Below are positions 31,064 to 32,111 of a stretch of DNA of 32,111 bases, piece after piece. The notes beneath the pieces are model-generated. The model was not told the DNA's origin. It ran no database searches and worked only from the letters and a program-made list of their open reading frames with translations. Every line of letters starts with the position of its first letter. Position 1 is the first letter of the stretch. The translations under genes were made by a program, and so were the position numbers. The stretch is from DASZHC01 sp035938215 (GTDB lineage: Bacteria; Verrucomicrobiota; Verrucomicrobiia; Chthoniobacterales; JAFAMB01): contig DASZHC010000113.1 of NCBI GenBank assembly GCA_035938215.1, forward strand, positions 1 through 32,111. The letters are read 5' to 3'.

Positions 31064-31456
31064 CTATTTTCGGTTGGCTGATTCCCTGATTCGTCCGTTG
31101 GGCTTCGCTGGGGCAGAAGATGATCCCTCAGACTTGCGCTGAGTGAACTGCCAGTTCGAGACTCTGATATAGGTCTTTGAGCGTTTGTTGCCTTGATCGT
31201 CTTCCCAGCGATCTTGTCGCATCATCCCTTCAACAAAGAATTCCTGGCCCTGCTTCGCAAGCTTTGCGAAATTTTCTGCAGGGGCGCCCCAGATTTTAAT
31301 ATCGAGATAGGTAGTTATCTGCTGACGTTCATTTGAATCATCCGTGTAAAATTCATTATTGGCCAGTGAGCCATTGACAACCTTGCTTTTTCCGACCTCA
31401 ATCAATTCTGGGTCGGCTGTGAGGTTGCCGGTGAAAAAGATCCGATTGATCATCAT
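31064..31456 (-). CDS. ssb: Single-stranded DNA-binding protein
   Basis: A 130-residue OB-fold protein. MMINRIFFTGNLTADPELIE is the classical SSB strand 1 region, followed by LDIKIWGAPAENFAKLAKQGQEFFVEGMM and RSKTYIRVSNWQF. SSB coats single-stranded DNA during replication and repair. Oddity: the C-terminus ends NGRIRESANRK, basic and without the acidic DDDIPF-like tip that recruits partner proteins in most bacteria. It may be a second, specialised SSB, or the lineage may lack the tip. ATG 31456 and 31453 are equivalent starts. A sigma70-like promoter lies ~60 bases upstream. It precedes thrS on the same strand with 103 bases between. Confidence 0.93.
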   Translation of the reverse strand: MMINRIFFTGNLTADPELIEVGKSKVVNGSLANNEFYTDDSNERQQITTYLDIKIWGAPAENFAKLAKQGQEFFVEGMMRQDRWEDDQGNKRSKTYIRVSNWQFTQRKSEGSSSAPAKPNGRIRESANRK

Positions 31457-31514
31457 AACTTAGATTTGATTTGTTTGAGTGTTGATTTGCGGCATGAACG
31501 ACTGTGCAGATCGG

Positions 31515-31543
31515 ATTGTACTTGAAGCCGAAGAATATAGCAA
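31515..31543 (-). promoter_or_regulatory. Candidate sigma70-type promoter for ssb
   Basis: On the minus strand, TTGCTA (31543-31538), a 17-base spacer, and TACAAT (31520-31515), about 60 bases before the ssb ATG. Spacing is ideal and the -10 box matches five of six positions. Confidence 0.45.
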
Positions 31544-31548
31544 TAAAA

Positions 31549-31560
31549 AATAACGTTATT
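31549..31560. promoter_or_regulatory. Perfect 12-base palindrome in ssb/DCC spacer
   Basis: AATAACGTTATT in an AT-rich divergent spacer, 18 bases before the start at 31579. It could be an operator; no regulator is identified. Confidence 0.3.
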
Positions 31561-31578
31561 CTATAGTGTTATAAGAGA

Positions 31579-32111
31579 ATGGTTCAATGTCCAGAGCGCT
31601 TGGTTCATAGTACAGCGCCTTCCGAGAAACCGCTCCTTCTTTACGATGGCGAATGCTACTTTTGTTTGCGTTGGATACGCCGGTGGCAGCAGAAATTTTG
31701 TGACAACGTTGATGTCGCTCCGTTCCAATCGCAGCCAGGCCGATTCGACCAAGACATTCCTATCGAGTGTTTTCAATCGGCGATTCGACTGATAACCACC
31801 GATGGAAAAGTCTACGGCGGCGCCGAAGCCGTATTTCGCGCCTGGAACGATGGATCTGGAATTGGAAAGGGGCTTGCACTCTGGTGCTACCAGGTAGTCC
31901 CGGGATTCGCGCCTTTATCGCGCCTAGCATATCAAGCCGTGGCCCGCCATCGCGAATTGGCTTCTCGAATCACGACATTGCTTTGGGGCCGGGGAGAGTA
32001 TGCCGTTTGTCGCCCTACGTTTTACGCGGCTCGCCGTTGGTTTCTCCGTCTGATTGGGGTGGTCTATTTCATTGCGTTCACCTCTTTTTGGACTCAGGTC
32101 GACGGTTTGAT
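31579..32111 (+). CDS. DCC-family thioredoxin-like / lipase maturation factor fusion (cut by right edge)
   Basis: Open from ATG 31579 to the edge, about 177 codons. The N-terminus has LLYDGECYFCLRWIRRW at about 19-35, the D-x-x-C-x-x-C signature of the DCC/DUF393 thiol-disulfide family, followed by GKVYGGAEAVFRA and PGFAPLSRLAYQAVARHR, typical of DUF393. A new segment then begins, RRWFLRLIGVVYFIAFTSFW with TQVDGL, which resembles the first membrane helix of lipase maturation factor (LMF1-like) proteins. The full gene would therefore be a DUF393-LMF fusion in the inner membrane, perhaps for disulfide handling of a secreted partner. The start has a weak AAGAGA upstream. Only the first membrane helix is visible, so the second assignment is tentative. 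Confidence 0.72.
   Translation, partial: MVQCPERLVHSTAPSEKPLLLYDGECYFCLRWIRRWQQKFCDNVDVAPFQSQPGRFDQDIPIECFQSAIRLITTDGKVYGGAEAVFRAWNDGSGIGKGLALWCYQVVPGFAPLSRLAYQAVARHRELASRITTLLWGRGEYAVCRPTFYAARRWFLRLIGVVYFIAFTSFWTQVDGL

Noticed and set aside
1..32111. tRNA, rRNA, riboswitch or integrase/attachment-site signals
   Set aside because: I saw no cloverleaf, rRNA stretch, known aptamer core or integrase gene; the accessory features are all repeats and one RAYT.

Overview
The window looks like a surface-polysaccharide (O-antigen, capsule or exopolysaccharide) biosynthesis region of a Gram-negative bacterium, followed by an ordinary housekeeping segment. The lineage cannot be fixed from sequence alone. 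The dense REP-type repeats, weak Shine-Dalgarno sites, heptameric arrays and CACCACAGAG-type repeats remind me of soil Verrucomicrobia (Spartobacteria, Udaeobacter-like), but that is an impression and not a proof.

Region 1 (1-13.5 kb) holds sugar-assembly genes: a GT4 glycosyltransferase cut by the left edge, asparagine synthetase AsnB, a four-helix-bundle (IVS/S23) protein boxed by inverted heptamer arrays, a canonical GDP-mannose 4,6-dehydratase, a GT2-methyltransferase fusion, a large polytopic membrane protein, a polyprenyl-phosphate-sugar-type GT2, a methyltransferase on the opposite strand, and a tightly coupled trio (NAD epimerase, zinc-ribbon methyltransferase, SDR) joined by 4-base ATGA overlaps.

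Region 2 (13.8-23.5 kb) is a D,D-heptose module: a Gfo/Idh/MocA oxidoreductase, then HddA-like kinase, HddC-like guanylyltransferase, GmhA-like isomerase, GmhB-like phosphatase and a transaldolase. Together these could make GDP-D-glycero-alpha-D-manno-heptose from sedoheptulose 7-phosphate, with the transaldolase supplying or draining that substrate. A second, divergent GDP-mannose-dehydratase paralogue lies nearby and might act on the GDP-heptose. A REP-associated tyrosine transposase (RAYT) sits in the middle of the module, and about 29 REP units with a GTAG/GTAA tetranucleotide are scattered only between 8.4 and 22.6 kb.

Region 3 (23.8-32.1 kb) carries an outer-membrane-type barrel protein, PurH, a DUF4332 protein, a TetR regulator with paired operator-like sites, a small unknown protein, RpiA, a TGS-less threonyl-tRNA synthetase, an SSB without the usual acidic tip, and the start of a DCC-thioredoxin/lipase-maturation-factor fusion.

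The most unusual signal is non-coding. A family of about 150-base elements starts exactly at gene stop codons, in the gene's own direction. It has two hairpins whose stems differ by compensating changes and a conserved tail. There are four good copies and one degraded one. REP units and other hairpins in the window also begin at stop codons, and in several cases supply them.
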